Assembly (NCBI RefSeq): GCF_028128615.1
Contig: NZ_AMDP01000019.1
Location: forward strand, 62,001 to 126,000
Source of the DNA: Enterococcus sp. 5H
GTDB taxonomy: Bacteria > Bacillota > Bacilli > Lactobacillales > Enterococcaceae
Direction: 5' to 3'
Length of the DNA stretch: 64,000 nucleotides
Under the pieces are notes generated by a model. It did not search any database. It was not told the DNA's origin and saw only the letters and a list, made by a program, of their open reading frames with translations. Of the stretch, positions 47,018-55,743 are shown piece after piece. The position numbers and the translations under genes are program-made. Positions within the stretch are counted from its first letter, which is position 1. Every line of letters begins with the position of its first letter.

Positions 47018-48232
47018 GTGAGAAAAATTTCAATGACAAATCAAATTATGTTAGCAACTATCTTAGGTATATTTATTGGTGTTCTATTTGGTGAAAACAT
47101 AACAGAAGTAAAAATTATAGGAGATATCTTTTTGCGTCTGATTCAAATGCCTATAATCTTACTTATAATGACGGCAGTTATTAAAGCGGTGGGGAATTTA
47201 AATCCCAAAGATTTAGGAAAATTAGGGACAAAAACATTTTCATTATTTCTTGTTTCCTCGGTTATAGCAGCATTTTTTGGAGTAGGATTTGCCTTATGGA
47301 TTAAGCCAGGTTTAAATCTTAATATCCCAATTCCGAATGAAACTATTAACTCTGTAGCTAATTCTTCTTGGAGTGATATGTTGCTAGAATTTTTCCCCAC
47401 AAATATTGTTGGATCGATGGCTGAAGGAAATATGATTCAAGTAATTCTTTTTTCTATTTTATTTGGGTTAGCAATCAGTACGAATAAGAAACGAGAAACA
47501 ATTCAAACGGTGGTTAAGTTCATTGATGAATTGAACCAGGTAATCATTCAATTGGTGACATTAGTTATGAAATTAGCTCCTATAGGGATTTTTGCATTAA
47601 TGGCTGGTGTTACTGGAGAGATTGGTATAGAGGTACTAATACCATTAACTAAGTTCTTATTAACATTTGGAATTGCTTCACTATTATTTTTATTACTGTG
47701 GTTTATTGTTGTTTCAATTTATACAAAAATAAGTGTATTTGAATTGGTCAAAAAAAGTTGGAATGTTATGCTAGTTGCATTCACAACAACAAGTTCTGCA
47801 ATTACATTGCCTGTCGCAATGGACAATGCGAAGAGGAATTTAGGAATATCAGAAAAGGTTACAGATTTAGTTTTACCGTTAGGATTAGCGCTAAATAGTA
47901 ACGGATTAGCGATGTTTCTCTCTATTTCAAGTATTACTTTCTCTCAGATTTATAATGTTGAAACTAGCTTCGCAACGATTATTCAATCTATCTTATTATG
48001 TACATTAGCGACATTAGGAACAGTAGTTGTTCCAGGGGGAGGGTTAGTTGCTCTAACAGTAGTTGTTCCAGCATTAGGTTTCCCCTTAGAAAGTGTAGCT
48101 TTATTAGCTGGTATAGATTGGTTTTCAGGGATGTTTCGAACACTGTTAAATGTAATGGGGGATACAAGTACAGCTCTGGTAGTTGCGAAATCTGAAGGAG
48201 AAATAAACTACGATATTCTAAGGGCTGACTAA
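47018..48232 (+). CDS. Dicarboxylate/amino acid:cation symporter (DAACS family)
   Basis: A 404-residue membrane transporter. It starts GTG at 47018; GGGAGGCG lies upstream, and the ATG five codons later is farther from it. It has eight main membrane segments plus the DAACS hairpin regions. Family motifs include AFTTTSSAITLPVAMDNAKRN (serine-rich HP1), LPLGLALNSNGLAMFLSIS (TM7 region), and MGDTSTALVVAKSEGE (TM8). Members take up glutamate, aspartate or C4-dicarboxylates with sodium or protons. The substrate cannot be read safely from sequence. It is a single-gene unit. Confidence 0.88.
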   Translation: MRKISMTNQIMLATILGIFIGVLFGENITEVKIIGDIFLRLIQMPIILLIMTAVIKAVGNLNPKDLGKLGTKTFSLFLVSSVIAAFFGVGFALWIKPGLNLNIPIPNETINSVANSSWSDMLLEFFPTNIVGSMAEGNMIQVILFSILFGLAISTNKKRETIQTVVKFIDELNQVIIQLVTLVMKLAPIGIFALMAGVTGEIGIEVLIPLTKFLLTFGIASLLFLLLWFIVVSIYTKISVFELVKKSWNVMLVAFTTTSSAITLPVAMDNAKRNLGISEKVTDLVLPLGLALNSNGLAMFLSISSITFSQIYNVETSFATIIQSILLCTLATLGTVVVPGGGLVALTVVVPALGFPLESVALLAGIDWFSGMFRTLLNVMGDTSTALVVAKSEGEINYDILRAD

Positions 48233-48511
48233 AGTCTAAGTGATTCGATACCTGAGAATAAATTGGTTGTTTAATAGTAAAAAAGTTGTTATATATTCGT
48301 TAGCAATTTTTTTACATATTTCAAACTATCAAAACTTATAAGTATCGATCGAATATAATCGAGTAGCTAGAATCAGGATATCAGGTTGTCAAAAGTTACT
48401 ATCAAAATTAACGAAAATAAAAAAGATACAAAATAGTATTTCGGTTTTTTTAAATATTAGATTTCCCAAAACATTGACTAAACTGATTGTAGATATGTTT
48501 AAAAACGACAA

Positions 48512-48552
48512 AAAAATAACCGTCAACTTTGGCTAGTTCGGTTATTTTTTAT
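48512..48552. terminator. Terminator in the 500-base gap after the symporter
   Basis: AAAAATAACCG (48512-48522) pairs with CGGTTATTTTT (48539-48549), suiting either strand. It is unusually far (280 bases) from the symporter stop. The stretch 48233-48511 has no frame or RNA that I can support. Confidence 0.75.
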
Positions 48553-48589
48553 AAGTAATTAAACTAAGTCACCGTCTTAAACGGTCTAC

Positions 48590-48631
48590 AAAAGAGAGGT
48601 ATGTTAGCGCATAGCTCTCTTTTCTATTTTA
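48590..48631. terminator. Second hairpin terminator, probably for the leftward small gene
   Basis: AAAAGAGAG pairs with CTCTCTTTT around an AT-mixed loop. It lies about 100 bases beyond the stop of the leftward 65-residue gene. Confidence 0.6.
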
Positions 48632-48731
48632 TTATAATAAAAAATTGTAGTTTAACACGAATTTTTTCACGTCTAAGTATAAAAAAGGAAAATCTTGAAA
48701 AGGACATGTCTTGGTGAGCAAAAATACTGAA

Positions 48732-48929
48732 TTAATAATATCTACGACGATTTGAAGGTCCTGAAATCATACGAACCAGCCAAACAGCGATTGCAACAGG
48801 TATCAAAATTTTGATCGCAAACCACAAAAGACCACCGAGAATCCCAAGTACGATACTTAAAATAATACTACCTACAAAAAATAACCCAATTACCATTAAT
48901 ATATTCATTACCATTGACTGTTGTCTCAT
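48732..48929 (-). CDS. Small membrane protein of unknown function
   Basis: A 65-residue protein with one or two hydrophobic helices (MVMNILMVIGLFFVGSIILS, then GLLWFAIKILIPVAIAVWLV) and a basic C-terminus SNRRRYY. Start ATG 48929 follows GGAGGG; the upstream in-frame extension lacks a better site. I do not recognise the family. Such short proteins are often stress-induced in lactic acid bacteria, but nothing here proves it. It is a single leftward gene divergent from the TMEM175-type gene. Confidence 0.65.
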   Translation of the reverse strand: MRQQSMVMNILMVIGLFFVGSIILSIVLGILGGLLWFAIKILIPVAIAVWLVRMISGPSNRRRYY

Positions 48930-49092
48930 TTTTAAACCCTCCATTTTTTTCTTGTTCTCTATGAATAGAGTATAGCAAGAATTTTTACTGGAAGAATCCA
49001 CCTTGAGGCTGATTTTCCATCATCCTTAAGACGGGCATATTCATTGCATTTGGCTAAAAAGAACGTAAAATAACATTGAGAGGATGGGGACT

Positions 49093-49671
49093 ATGTCAAA
49101 ATCTAGACTTGAAGCTTTTACAGATGCAATCATTGCCATTGTGATGACCGTTTTAGTATTAGAGTTACATCAACCTAAAACAGATACATTAGCTGGCTTA
49201 GGAGCAATTGAACATAAATTATTTATCTATATTGTCAGTTTTGTTATGCTGGCGATTTATTGGAATAATCATCATCATATGTTTCAACTAGTTGATAGAA
49301 TCAACGGACGTGTTTTATGGGCAAATAATTTTTTTATTTTTACATTAACGTTAGTGCCATTTGCTACAGCTTGGGTTGGTGATTTTATTGATAGCTTAAT
49401 TCCACAGTTGACATATGGTGTCATGACGTTGCTTGCCAATATTGCCTATTTACTATTAACAAAAGAGTTAATACGTGCAAACGGGAAAGAATCGACTTTA
49501 AATGAACTTTTTCATCGGTACAATAAGTCCTACCTATCAATTTTTCTAAATATTTTGGGACTAGTACTTGGATATTTGATTCATCCGTACTTAGTTTTAA
49601 TTGTAAATATTGGTATTTTAATCATGTGGATTATTCCAGATCAGCGAATCGAAGAACAATATAAAGAGTAA
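49093..49671 (+). CDS. TMEM175/DUF1211-family potassium channel-like protein
   Basis: A 192-residue membrane protein from ATG 49093 (AGAGG ten bases upstream; an ATG at 49084 lies on the ribosome site). The family hallmark is at the N-terminus, KSRLEAFTDAIIAIVMTVLVLEL, seen here as SRLEAFTDAIIAIVMTVLVL. It corresponds to the pore-lining first helix RxxxFSD. Six hydrophobic helices are visible, with YWNNHHHMFQLVDRINGRVLW between helices two and three. Bacterial TMEM175 proteins form tetrameric potassium-selective channels. A single-gene unit. Confidence 0.85.
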   Translation: MSKSRLEAFTDAIIAIVMTVLVLELHQPKTDTLAGLGAIEHKLFIYIVSFVMLAIYWNNHHHMFQLVDRINGRVLWANNFFIFTLTLVPFATAWVGDFIDSLIPQLTYGVMTLLANIAYLLLTKELIRANGKESTLNELFHRYNKSYLSIFLNILGLVLGYLIHPYLVLIVNIGILIMWIIPDQRIEEQYKE

Positions 49672-49712
49672 ATAAAAGGAGGGCTAGTTTAGTTCTTCTT
49701 TTTATTTTTTTG
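49672..49712 (+). terminator. Terminator of the TMEM175-type gene
   Basis: AATAAAAGGAGG is partly complementary to TTCTTCTTTTTATT, followed by T residues. The remaining spacer to 49908 is AT-rich with no clear promoter. Confidence 0.6.
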
Positions 49713-49908
49713 TAAAAAAAATTAAAAATAGGTTAATTTCAATTCTTAGCAAATATTTTTTCGCTGATATTATCAATTTTTTTATATATTTAATCATTTT
49801 ATGAAAGAAACTCTAGTTTGTTTTAGTGTAGAATGGATAATGATTGTTTAAAATGGAGTTTTCTAAATAAAAAGGTAAGATACAAGTAAAAAGGGGCAGT
49901 TAAAGTAT

Positions 49909-52041
49909 ATGGATAAGTTGAATCTTACAAAAAATATAATAGCGAGTAAAAAAGTTTTCTTTAGAAAGGAAATGGATGAAAGCAGACTAGGAGAAGAACT
50001 TTATTCTGAAGATGTTTTAAGCCAGTACTCTGTTTATTTACTAAGAAAATTTGAACTATCTGAAGATTATGAGCAGCCAGAACAATTTGAAGAGCTTTTG
50101 GTGGACCTTCCAGAACAATTTAATCATGAATTTGAGGATTGTATTGTTAGGAATGTCTATTTACGTGTGACTCAAAAAGCAGTTTATATCACATTATTCC
50201 TTGCTTTGGCACATCCACTTAGTAAATTACAAATCAGTGACTTACGGACTTGGATTAGCGGACTAGAGGTGTCGGAGTTACCATTAGAGCATATATCCCA
50301 TTTTTCAAATGATGCTTCCTTTGATATGGCAAGAGGGCTTCAAGAAACAAACGGAGAAGTATTGCTTTTAACAGAGATGATGAATCAATTTAGTGAAAAT
50401 CTAAATGATATCTACCAAGAAGTTCAAGCGGTAAAAGGGAAAAAAACACCACCTGTTGTTAAAGTTGTTCAGAGCAAAGCAGCAGCTAAACAAGCCCAAG
50501 AAGCTGAAAATGCTCAAAAAATCCAAACTGCTAATGAAAAAATTGAACAATTAGCAGAAAGTTTTTCTCAATTCAAAATACAAATAGATGAAAAATTGTC
50601 TAATCTGCCAAAAGCTAAAAAACCGCCTAAGTTTAAAATTGTACTTGGGACAGGCGTAGATTCGGGTCCGACTGTGGAAGAACGTCTGGAAGAAGCTTTA
50701 AAAAATATAGATTCGCTAAACAAACAGATTACTAACTCTAATCAACAAATAGCTAACCTAAATGAAAAAGTTGAGAAGAGTAAACCAGAGAAAAGACCAA
50801 AATTAAATTTTTCAATTGCTAAAAAAGTCAATCAGGAGCAAACTTTACTGGCGAATAAACTTACAACGACCAATGAAGAAGTCACATCTATTGCTGAAAA
50901 GCTGGAACAATTTGATAAAAAGCTCAATGCCGTTGAAACAAATATAAATGAAACAAAACCAGATCTGGAAGCTATCGCAAGAATTGAGAAAGATCGAGGT
51001 CAATTGCAAGAGACAGTTTCAGAAACCGTAAAATTAACTCAAGTCATCAATCAACTAACATTGAAGCTTGAATCTGTTGAAAGTGAACTGGAAAAAACTA
51101 AAGAAACCAAGAAAAAAATCCCAGTAGTAAAATTAACTAAGAGCAAAGCAACACAAAATTTGCTTGAAGCACATCAAAAAGATCAAGAACAGTTAAGATT
51201 TAATGCTACTGAAATCAAAAAATTGACACAAACAGTTAGCAAAGTAGATGTTCAGTTAATTAAAGCTCATCAGAAAATCGCTGAATTAGAGCAAAAAATG
51301 CGTCAATCAGCTGTACCAAAAAAACAAGAACAAGAACCAGTGGCTGTTAAAGAGACAGTACCAATGACTCGTTCGAATTATAAAATGGTTGAATCACAAG
51401 AAACAGTCGTTAAACCTACAGCACCACCAAATCCGACAATAACAGCAAGTAGAGATTTTCCTACAAAGGAGACTTTCTTACAAGCTTCTAGACCAATCCG
51501 AGCTACAACAGAAACAGAAGAAGAAAGACCAACTGTCACATTGGCAATTGAAGAGATGCTTGATCGAGTTTCAGAAAAACATCCACAGACCGCGGAGGAT
51601 GGAAAAAAAGCTTGGGCAGTAGAGGAAAATTACAACCAAAATGAGGATATGCAAGGGGCATCATTACGCCGCTTGAAAAAATTAGAATGGGAGATTCATT
51701 CTTATTTCCAAAAAGGAAGAGGACTGGGTCACAAAGGAATGATGTCGAAAGATGATTTTTATACTAATATTCGACAAATAGAAGTTTTACCTTATCTTTG
51801 GGCATCTGTTTTTGAACGAGAAAGAAAAGATATTTTGTTAGGTAATGAATTAAGCTGTCAACAACTGATTGATGGTTTGAAAGATTTTTTGGAAGAAATC
51901 AGCATTTTATCTCAGAAACGTAAAGTTATGGGAAAATGGATTTACTGTCCCAAAGAAGTAGAACAAAAAATGGAAGGGTACAAGCTTTTAAGTGAGTACT
52001 TGGAGATTTATCTTGCCAGACAAGATAGATTGGAACAGTAA
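49909..52041 (+). CDS. Large coiled-coil protein of unknown function
   Basis: A 710-residue, cytosolic-looking protein that I do not recognise. Residues 1-150 look globular (YSEDVLSQYSVYLLRKFEL, VYITLFLALAHPL). From about 160 to 480, coiled-coil segments alternate with four short Lys/Pro-rich linkers of similar form: GKKTPPVVKVVQSKAAAK, KKPPKFKIVLGTG, EKRPKLNFSIAKK and KKKIPVVKLTKSKATQ. A Pro/Thr-rich stretch follows. The C-terminal 140 residues are again globular (KKLEWEIHSYFQKGRGLGHK, WIYCPKEVEQKMEGYKLL). There is no signal peptide or membrane helix. It is a single-gene unit. A structural or cell-division role can be imagined but is not supported. Confidence 0.7.
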   Translation: MDKLNLTKNIIASKKVFFRKEMDESRLGEELYSEDVLSQYSVYLLRKFELSEDYEQPEQFEELLVDLPEQFNHEFEDCIVRNVYLRVTQKAVYITLFLALAHPLSKLQISDLRTWISGLEVSELPLEHISHFSNDASFDMARGLQETNGEVLLLTEMMNQFSENLNDIYQEVQAVKGKKTPPVVKVVQSKAAAKQAQEAENAQKIQTANEKIEQLAESFSQFKIQIDEKLSNLPKAKKPPKFKIVLGTGVDSGPTVEERLEEALKNIDSLNKQITNSNQQIANLNEKVEKSKPEKRPKLNFSIAKKVNQEQTLLANKLTTTNEEVTSIAEKLEQFDKKLNAVETNINETKPDLEAIARIEKDRGQLQETVSETVKLTQVINQLTLKLESVESELEKTKETKKKIPVVKLTKSKATQNLLEAHQKDQEQLRFNATEIKKLTQTVSKVDVQLIKAHQKIAELEQKMRQSAVPKKQEQEPVAVKETVPMTRSNYKMVESQETVVKPTAPPNPTITASRDFPTKETFLQASRPIRATTETEEERPTVTLAIEEMLDRVSEKHPQTAEDGKKAWAVEENYNQNEDMQGASLRRLKKLEWEIHSYFQKGRGLGHKGMMSKDDFYTNIRQIEVLPYLWASVFERERKDILLGNELSCQQLIDGLKDFLEEISILSQKRKVMGKWIYCPKEVEQKMEGYKLLSEYLEIYLARQDRLEQ

Positions 52042-52054
52042 CAAAGCTAATTAA

Positions 52055-52093
52055 AGCAGGTGCGGCAAAGTTGTCGTTTATCTGCTTTTTTAT
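52055..52093 (+). terminator. Terminator of the coiled-coil gene
   Basis: AAAGCAG pairs with CTGCTTT across a long loop, followed by TTTT. A weaker inner pairing exists (GCGGCAA/TTGTCGT). Confidence 0.6.
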
Positions 52094-52251
52094 TTGCAGC
52101 TAACATTTAAGTAACCCTTAAGCTAGTCTGTATTTTGAAAATTTTCCCATATATATTAAGAAACATGATAAACTATTGTTATTAGTCCTTTTTACTATTT
52201 AAGGTGCTGGTATTATTGAAGAGGATAATAAAAAAATAAAAGGAGTTTACT

Positions 52252-53118
52252 ATGGAAATTAAAGTAAGAGATCTAATTATGCGCTATGGTCGTGCAGAAG
52301 TGTTGAATATTCGTTCATTAGATTTTGAAAAAGGTACTTCGTATGGTTTAGTTGGTCACAATGGTGCTGGTAAAACAACACTATTTAAGTGTATGACTAA
52401 TATCATCTCTGATTATCAAGGGGATGTTTTAATCAATGATATTTCAGTTAAACGACATAACGAAGTTCTGCTGAATGTCGGAATTGTGTTAGATGGAATG
52501 TCTGTCTATACAAATCGTACAGGTTGGTTTAACATTGAATATTTTTCTGGATTGCGTGGTAGCTTTAACGAAGAAAAAGCGAAAGAACTTGCAAGAGAGT
52601 TAGATTTATACGCGGTTTTAGATCAAAAAGTTAAAAGTTATTCATATGGAATGCAAAAGAAATTGATTTTACTTATCGCTTTAATGCACACGCCAGAAAT
52701 TTTAATTTTAGATGAACCGTTTAGAGGGTTAGATATCGATACAGTAAAATGGTTTAAAAAATATTTGAAGCAGCTGACAGAACAAGGATTAACATTATTG
52801 ATCTCAAGCCATGTCCAAAATGATTTGGAAGCATTATGTGATATCGTGTATGTGATTGATCGCGGTCGTATTAATGAAACGATTGATATTAATGTGGAAA
52901 AAGAAAAACAAATTCGCCGTGTCGACACGACAAATAATGATCGTTTGAAGGAAATACTAGATGAAGTAAATTACTATTATCAAATAGATGATGAAAACGG
53001 TGTTAAACTGGACATTTCGGATGAACGTTGGGGACTTGTAAAACAACGTTTAACAGACGAATCAATTGAAATTTCTGAACTATCTAAAGTTAAAATTTTA
53101 GATGAGAAATTGAATTAG
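52252..53118 (+). CDS. ABC transporter ATP-binding protein
   Basis: A 288-residue ATPase with Walker A GLVGHNGAGKTTLFKC, signature YSYGMQKKL, Walker B EILILDEPFRGLD and the switch ISSHVQND. The C-terminal extension (residues about 215-288) resembles that of exporter ATPases of the lantibiotic-immunity or antimicrobial-peptide type. It is followed 13 bases later by a six-helix permease, so the two probably make a small exporter. The cargo is unknown. The ribosome site AAAGGAG precedes the ATG. No sensor kinase or regulator is adjacent, so this is not a classic Bce-type module. Confidence 0.88.
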   Translation: MEIKVRDLIMRYGRAEVLNIRSLDFEKGTSYGLVGHNGAGKTTLFKCMTNIISDYQGDVLINDISVKRHNEVLLNVGIVLDGMSVYTNRTGWFNIEYFSGLRGSFNEEKAKELARELDLYAVLDQKVKSYSYGMQKKLILLIALMHTPEILILDEPFRGLDIDTVKWFKKYLKQLTEQGLTLLISSHVQNDLEALCDIVYVIDRGRINETIDINVEKEKQIRRVDTTNNDRLKEILDEVNYYYQIDDENGVKLDISDERWGLVKQRLTDESIEISELSKVKILDEKLN

Positions 53119-53131
53119 GGGGCAGACAATA

Positions 53132-53890
53132 ATGACTGGTAAATTGATTTTTAAAATGGAGTTATTTAAATTTTTACGAGATAAAAGCTTTTTAATTGCA
53201 GCCGGAGTAATCGGTGTAGTGAATATTATTTTAACATTAGTAGCTTTGAGTATTTTTAATTTTACAGATTCGTATTATGATTCAAGTGCTGCAGCATCAA
53301 TGTTTGTGACGTTTGGATTTGTTTTATTTATTCTTATTTGGGGCAATATTATTTTTGCTTATATTTATCCATTTCATATGATTTCAATGGATTATAAAAA
53401 TAATGTAATGGCGATGATGGTAGCATCAGGTGTAAACAGAAGAAAGTTATTTTTCTCAAAAATTGGCGCGATTTTTATTTGCACAATTGCTTTAATGCTG
53501 ATGATTGCTTTGATTCCTTTTATTTTATGTTTAATTAAACTAATGCAGTCAGGTGCTTGGAATGAATTTGTAGAAGGTTTTGCTTCGGTCTTTTACTTTA
53601 CAGGTTTGACCCTAGGAAAAGCTATTTTCTCTGGCTTACTTGGTTACTTAAATATGTTGATGATTATTGCAACTTCATGCATCATTATGAAAGGGAAAAA
53701 TCTCTCATTTCTGCTGTTTATTGGTTTTAATATTTTAAATAGTATTATTACTGGGATTTTAAGTACTGTGTCAATTGCCTTTAACTTTGGTTCAACAGGC
53801 ATTTATATCTTTCAATTGTTTCTCACAATCGTTTCAATTGTGGTTTTTGGTTATATTTCTTTAAGAACATTGGAAAAACAAAATTTATAA
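53132..53890 (+). CDS. ABC transporter permease
   Basis: A 252-residue membrane protein with six hydrophobic segments. It starts KLIFKMELFKFLRDKSFLIAA, the common ABC-2 pattern of a short cytosolic helix before the first membrane helix. A glycine-rich helix (LGKAIFSGLLGYLNMLMII) follows in the middle. It forms the membrane part of the exporter with the preceding ATPase. The ribosome site GGGGG lies close before the ATG. An intergenic repeat element follows and probably ends the operon. Confidence 0.85.
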   Translation: MTGKLIFKMELFKFLRDKSFLIAAGVIGVVNIILTLVALSIFNFTDSYYDSSAAASMFVTFGFVLFILIWGNIIFAYIYPFHMISMDYKNNVMAMMVASGVNRRKLFFSKIGAIFICTIALMLMIALIPFILCLIKLMQSGAWNEFVEGFASVFYFTGLTLGKAIFSGLLGYLNMLMIIATSCIIMKGKNLSFLLFIGFNILNSIITGILSTVSIAFNFGSTGIYIFQLFLTIVSIVVFGYISLRTLEKQNL

Positions 53891-53902
53891 AATATGATGA
53901 TA

Positions 53903-54074
53903 GAGGCTGAGACAAAAGTGTTTAGCTCCGAGAAATAAGAAGGGATTCACGAAAATTGTTCTTCAAATTTTTGTGAATTTCGGCTTATTTCCGAAGGAGC
54001 TGCTTTTTCTCGCCGTTTATTCGGATTTAGTGAGTGAAACAAAACTGATTTTTAGTTTTGTCCCACTCACTTTT
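53903..54074. repeat. Composite intergenic repeat element ending in a palindrome family member
   Basis: Starts GAGGCTGAGACAAAAGTGTT and contains AATTCACGAAAA-type halves: CACGAAAATTG...CAAATTTTTGTG (53948-53975) and CCGAGAAATAAG...CTTATTTC. It ends with GTGAGTGAAACAAAACT paired to AGTTTTGTCCCACTCAC (54030-54070) and a T run. The ordered set of nested stems, without coding capacity, looks like a mobile or structured intergenic repeat. I recall similar stretches in other enterococcal genomes but cannot verify this here. It also acts as terminator of the ABC operon. Confidence 0.65.
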
Positions 54075-54126
54075 TAACTATTTTTATCAGTTGTTAGTTC
54101 GTTGCATCTTTTTAAATAAACGAGTA

Positions 54127-54141
54127 TTGTAAACGTATACA
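54127..54141. promoter_or_regulatory. cre-like catabolite control site before dhaKLM
   Basis: TTGTAAACGTATACA fits the relaxed CcpA site WTGNAANCGNWNNCA at every fixed position and overlaps a -10-like TACAAT (54138-54143), so bound CcpA would repress. It lies about 15 bases before dhaK. A poor -35 leaves the promoter itself uncertain. Confidence 0.6.
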
Positions 54142-54156
54142 ATTAGGAGGGATAGT

Positions 54157-55140
54157 ATGAAAAAAATCATTAATCAACCACAAAATGTCGTACCGGAAAT
54201 GGTACAGGGATTTACTTTAGCCCATCATGAAACGCTTGAACAAGTACCGGAAACTTTTGTTGTGAAACAAAAAAAGTTAGCTTCACAAGTGTCTTTACTT
54301 AGTGGCGGCGGTAGCGGTCATGAACCTGCTCATGCTGGATTTGTGGGAGCTGGAATGTTGCAGGCAGCTGTTTGCGGTCAAGTTTTTACTTCGCCAACAC
54401 CAGATCAAATTTTAGAAGGTATTAAAGCAGTTGATCAAGGTCAAGGTGTCTTACTAGTTGTGAAGAATTATTCCGGTGATATTATGAATTTTGATATGGC
54501 AAAAGATTTAGCAGAAATGGAAGATATTAAAGTTGGAACAGTTGTTGTTGATGACGATATTGCTGTTGAAAATAGTACCTACACGCAAGGAAAACGTGGT
54601 GTCGCAGGAACCATTTTTGTGCATAAGATTTTAGGAGCAGCAGCACGTAAAGGTGCTACGGTGGAAGAGTTAGTTACGCTTGGAGAAAAAGTTGTCGCAA
54701 ATCTAAAAACAATTGGCGTAGCATTAACAGGTGCGACTGTTCCAGAAGTTGGCAAACCGGGTTTTGTTTTAGCAGATGATGAAATTGAGTTTGGTGTAGG
54801 AATTCACGGAGAGCCTGGGTATAAACGAGAAAAAATTAAGCCGTCTAAGGAAATGGCTGAAGAATTAATCTCAAAATTAAAAGCAGGTTTTCACTGGGAA
54901 AAAGGTGAACGCTATGCTGTTTTAGTCAATGGGCTTGGCGGAACACCGTTAATGGAACAGTACATTTTTTATAATGATGCAGTGAATTTACTTAAAGCAG
55001 AAGGGATCGAAATTGCTTTTTCAAAAGTAGGAAACTTGATGACGTCTCTAGAAATGGCGGGAATTTCACTAACGTTACTGAAAGTAGAAGCAGATTGGGT
55101 TGATGCATTAAATGAACCTGTGGAAGCACCAGCTTGGTAA
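54157..55140 (+). CDS. dhaK: PTS-dependent dihydroxyacetone kinase, DhaK subunit
   Basis: A 327-residue DhaK. It shows SLLSGGGSGHEPAHAGFVGAGM (substrate pocket), VVKNYSGDIMNFDMA, and the covalent-binding histidine His217 in FGVGIHGEPGYKR, which forms a hemiaminal with dihydroxyacetone. DhaK positions the substrate for phosphate transfer from ADP-DhaL, giving dihydroxyacetone phosphate for glycolysis. The three-subunit set follows in order dhaK, dhaL, dhaM, marking the PTS-driven type rather than the ATP type. No glycerol dehydrogenase (gldA) is adjacent, unlike in some relatives. A cre-like site suggests glucose repression. Confidence 0.95.
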   Translation: MKKIINQPQNVVPEMVQGFTLAHHETLEQVPETFVVKQKKLASQVSLLSGGGSGHEPAHAGFVGAGMLQAAVCGQVFTSPTPDQILEGIKAVDQGQGVLLVVKNYSGDIMNFDMAKDLAEMEDIKVGTVVVDDDIAVENSTYTQGKRGVAGTIFVHKILGAAARKGATVEELVTLGEKVVANLKTIGVALTGATVPEVGKPGFVLADDEIEFGVGIHGEPGYKREKIKPSKEMAEELISKLKAGFHWEKGERYAVLVNGLGGTPLMEQYIFYNDAVNLLKAEGIEIAFSKVGNLMTSLEMAGISLTLLKVEADWVDALNEPVEAPAW

Positions 55141-55155
55141 TAAGGAGGAGAAGCA

Positions 55156-55743
55156 ATGTTTACTGTGGAGAATTTAACTGAAGCGCTACAATTATTTAAA
55201 GAAAAAATTGACCAAAACAAAGACTATTTAAGTGAATTAGATACACCGATTGGTGATGGCGATCATGGAAACAACGTGTCACGAGGAATGGATGCAGTGA
55301 CTGAAAGTTTAGCAAGTAAACATCCTGAAACGATCCAAGATATTTTTAAACTAACGGCAATGGCACTTATCAGCAAAGTTGGCGGTGCATCAGGTCCGCT
55401 TTATGGAACAGCAATGATGGAAATGGGGAAAGCTTCCGGGACAACTTCCGAAGCGTTGCCGATTCTAGAAGCTGGGCTTGGCGGTATTGAAAAACGGGGA
55501 AATAGTAAACCAGGCGAAAAAACGATGTTGGATGAATGGGCACCAGCAATTGAAGCAATTAAAACAGGTTCATTGACACAGGCGAAACTTGAGTCAGCTG
55601 TAGAAGCAACCAAAGGACTTGTAGCAACGAAAGGTCGTGCATCTTATCTTGGAGAACGCTCTGTCGGTCATATTGATCCAGGAGCAATGTCCAGTATGTA
55701 CTTTTTCCAAGCTTTGTTGGAAGCAGGTGTTTTCGATGAATAA
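55156..55743 (+). CDS. dhaL: Dihydroxyacetone kinase, DhaL (ADP-binding) subunit
   Basis: A 195-residue DhaL. The nucleotide/magnesium aspartates are visible in LDTPIGDGDHGNNVSRGM, followed by KVGGASGPLYGTAMMEMG, TMLDEWAPA and GRASYLGERSVGHIDPGAMS. ADP stays bound and is rephosphorylated by DhaM. The gene starts 15 bases after dhaK behind AAGGAGGAG and overlaps dhaM by eight bases. Confidence 0.95.
   Translation: MFTVENLTEALQLFKEKIDQNKDYLSELDTPIGDGDHGNNVSRGMDAVTESLASKHPETIQDIFKLTAMALISKVGGASGPLYGTAMMEMGKASGTTSEALPILEAGLGGIEKRGNSKPGEKTMLDEWAPAIEAIKTGSLTQAKLESAVEATKGLVATKGRASYLGERSVGHIDPGAMSSMYFFQALLEAGVFDE

Noticed and set aside
55637-55735. Longer dhaM with 33 extra residues
   Set aside because: The extension lies inside dhaL in another frame; the ATG at 55736 gives a normal-length DhaM starting just before the phosphohistidine region.
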